The notes under the pieces are model-generated. The model was not told the origin of the DNA. It ran no database searches and saw only the letters and a list, made by a program, of their open reading frames with translations. The position numbers and the translations under genes were made by a program. Below, one piece after another: positions 29,017 through 29,962 of a stretch of 29,962 bases of DNA. Source of the stretch: Clostridium sp. CAG:594 (GTDB lineage: Bacteria > Bacillota_I > Bacilli_A > RF39 > UBA660). The number at the start of each line of letters is the position of its first letter. Position 1 is the first letter of the stretch. The stretch is from the NCBI GenBank assembly GCA_000434835.1, contig FR881474.1, forward strand, positions 53,803-83,764, given 5' to 3'.

Positions 29017-29661
29017 ATGCTTAAAGTACTAATAGTAGAAGATGAAACGGGTATTAGAACAATAATTAAAAAATATTTAAGTAAGTTTGATATTACTTGC
29101 ATTGAAGCAGAAAATGGTAAAAAAGGACTTGAGATATTTACTCAAAATAAAGATGGTATAGACCTTATTTTAATGGATGTTATGATGCCAGAGATGGATG
29201 GGGTTTCTGCAACAAAAAAGATAAGAGAAATAAGTGATGTTCCAATTATTATGTTAACTGCTAAAGCGGAGGATGAAGATGAAATAGAAGGATTAGAAGT
29301 GGGAGCAAATGATTATATTACGAAACCATTTAATTTAGATGTTTTACTTCTTAGAATAAAAAAACTAATTAATTTAGATAGTGATAATGAGTTAGAATTA
29401 GTTAAAGAGCAGCGTGCAGTAAGAAAAAATGGAAGATTAATAGAACTTACTAAAAAAGAGTATTTGATACTAGAATATTTCTTTTCTAATCCTAATATCA
29501 TATTAACTCGTGACCAAATATTAAATAGGGTTTGGGGAATAGATTACTTTGGTGATGATCGTGTTGTTGATACTAATATAAAAAGAATAAGAAGGAAAAT
29601 AGATGAGAATAAAAAATACATTAAAACAGCTAGTGGAACAGGTTACATCTTTGCCAAATAA
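29017..29661 (+). CDS. OmpR/PhoB-family response regulator
   Basis: 214 residues; the ATG follows TAGGAGG. The receiver domain (1-115) has acidic pocket E8-D9, phosphoacceptor D54 (LILMDVMMPEMDG), the switch Thr (IIMLTAKAED) and the conserved Lys (DYITKPF). The C-terminal winged helix (about 125-214) has ELTKKEYLILEYFFSNPN, RDQILNRVWG and the recognition/wing part DDRVVDTNIKRIRRKI and ASGTGYIF. It would bind DNA as a dimer when phosphorylated by the kinase that overlaps its 3' end. The target genes are not evident from this window. Confidence 0.95.
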   Translation: MLKVLIVEDETGIRTIIKKYLSKFDITCIEAENGKKGLEIFTQNKDGIDLILMDVMMPEMDGVSATKKIREISDVPIIMLTAKAEDEDEIEGLEVGANDYITKPFNLDVLLLRIKKLINLDSDNELELVKEQRAVRKNGRLIELTKKEYLILEYFFSNPNIILTRDQILNRVWGIDYFGDDRVVDTNIKRIRRKIDENKKYIKTASGTGYIFAK

Positions 29662-29962
29662 AAAAAGAGTATCAATAAAATATAAGATCTTTATAGGAGC
29701 AGTCTTATTCATAATTTTAAATATAATCATTAATTTATTAATAGTTAAAGTATCTATTAATGATATATATTTAGCTTTAGAAAAAAAAGAGTTAAAAAGT
29801 GTATATTCTAATATTTCAAAAACAAATGATTCTAATAATATTACTGACATTATTTATGATGCTAATAATAATGGTATTAAAGTTAAGATAATAGATTCTA
29901 ATTTAAATATAATGTATACTATATTTTCAGATACAATAAATAATAATTTTACTAATCTTGAT
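29603..29962 (+). CDS. Sensor histidine kinase, N-terminal part (cut by window edge)
   Basis: In the frame of ATG 29603 (MRIKNTLKQLVEQ), 7 nt after AAGGA inside the regulator gene, the sequence is open for 120 codons to the window end. It overlaps the response regulator by 59 nt in another frame. A basic segment (PNKKRVSIKYK) leads into one transmembrane helix (IFIGAVLFIILNIIINLLIV, about 29-50). The start of an extracellular sensor domain follows (residues 52-120: SINDIYLALEKKEL, YDANNNGIKVKIIDS). The catalytic part lies outside the window; the call rests on gene order, topology and overlap with an OmpR-type regulator. Confidence 0.75.
   Translation, partial: MRIKNTLKQLVEQVTSLPNKKRVSIKYKIFIGAVLFIILNIIINLLIVKVSINDIYLALEKKELKSVYSNISKTNDSNNITDIIYDANNNGIKVKIIDSNLNIMYTIFSDTINNNFTNLD

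Overview
The window is AT-rich, standard-code DNA from a low-GC Gram-positive bacterium (Bacillota). Shine-Dalgarno sites are strong, sigma-A-type promoters have TATAAT boxes, and most genes end in TAA; TGA serves as stop at least twice. It carries relatives of the spore-coat proteins CotF and CotZ, a KinB-like multipass histidine kinase and a perfect Spo0A-box core. I therefore infer an endospore-forming lineage, or one descended from spore formers, probably within Bacilli (Erysipelotrichia-like). I cannot name the genus.

Layout. 1-957: the end of mscL, divergent from a small P-loop nucleotide-kinase-like gene. 958-5545: an accessory stretch around two Arg/Pro tRNA pairs. It holds a MvaI/BcnI-type restriction endonuclease gene broken by a 17-bp tandem duplication, exonuclease III, a LOG-like gene and a uracil-DNA-glycosylase-like gene behind two copies of the same promoter, an orphan LL-H-type holin and an internally deleted alpha/beta hydrolase. 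5596-6127: a CotF-like pair. 6212-6654: tRNA-Ala, tRNA-Ile and tRNA-Glu. 6784-13947: a coiled-coil protein, a RodA/FtsW flippase-polymerase, small proteins, CotZ, a membrane EIIB-like protein lacking its phosphorylated Cys, the KinB-like kinase, a CPBP protease with a degenerate metallophosphoesterase, and a repeat protein of unknown function.

14060-28937 is the translation and RNA-metabolism locus: rimP-nusA-rnpM-infB-rbfA, then truB, rpsO and pnp. It differs from the usual Bacillus order: rimP keeps only its N-terminal domain, and no L7Ae-like gene (ylxQ) or ribF is present. About 7 kb of unfamiliar genes sit between rbfA and truB: a prepilin-like protein with a dockerin-like calcium loop, a GNAT-kinase-membrane-anchor fusion, two small DUF1292-like proteins and two related large helical proteins. 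This module is the best candidate for an undescribed system. The window ends with an OmpR-type response regulator overlapping the start of its sensor kinase.

All identifications come from reading motifs and protein sequences by eye; no database search was run.
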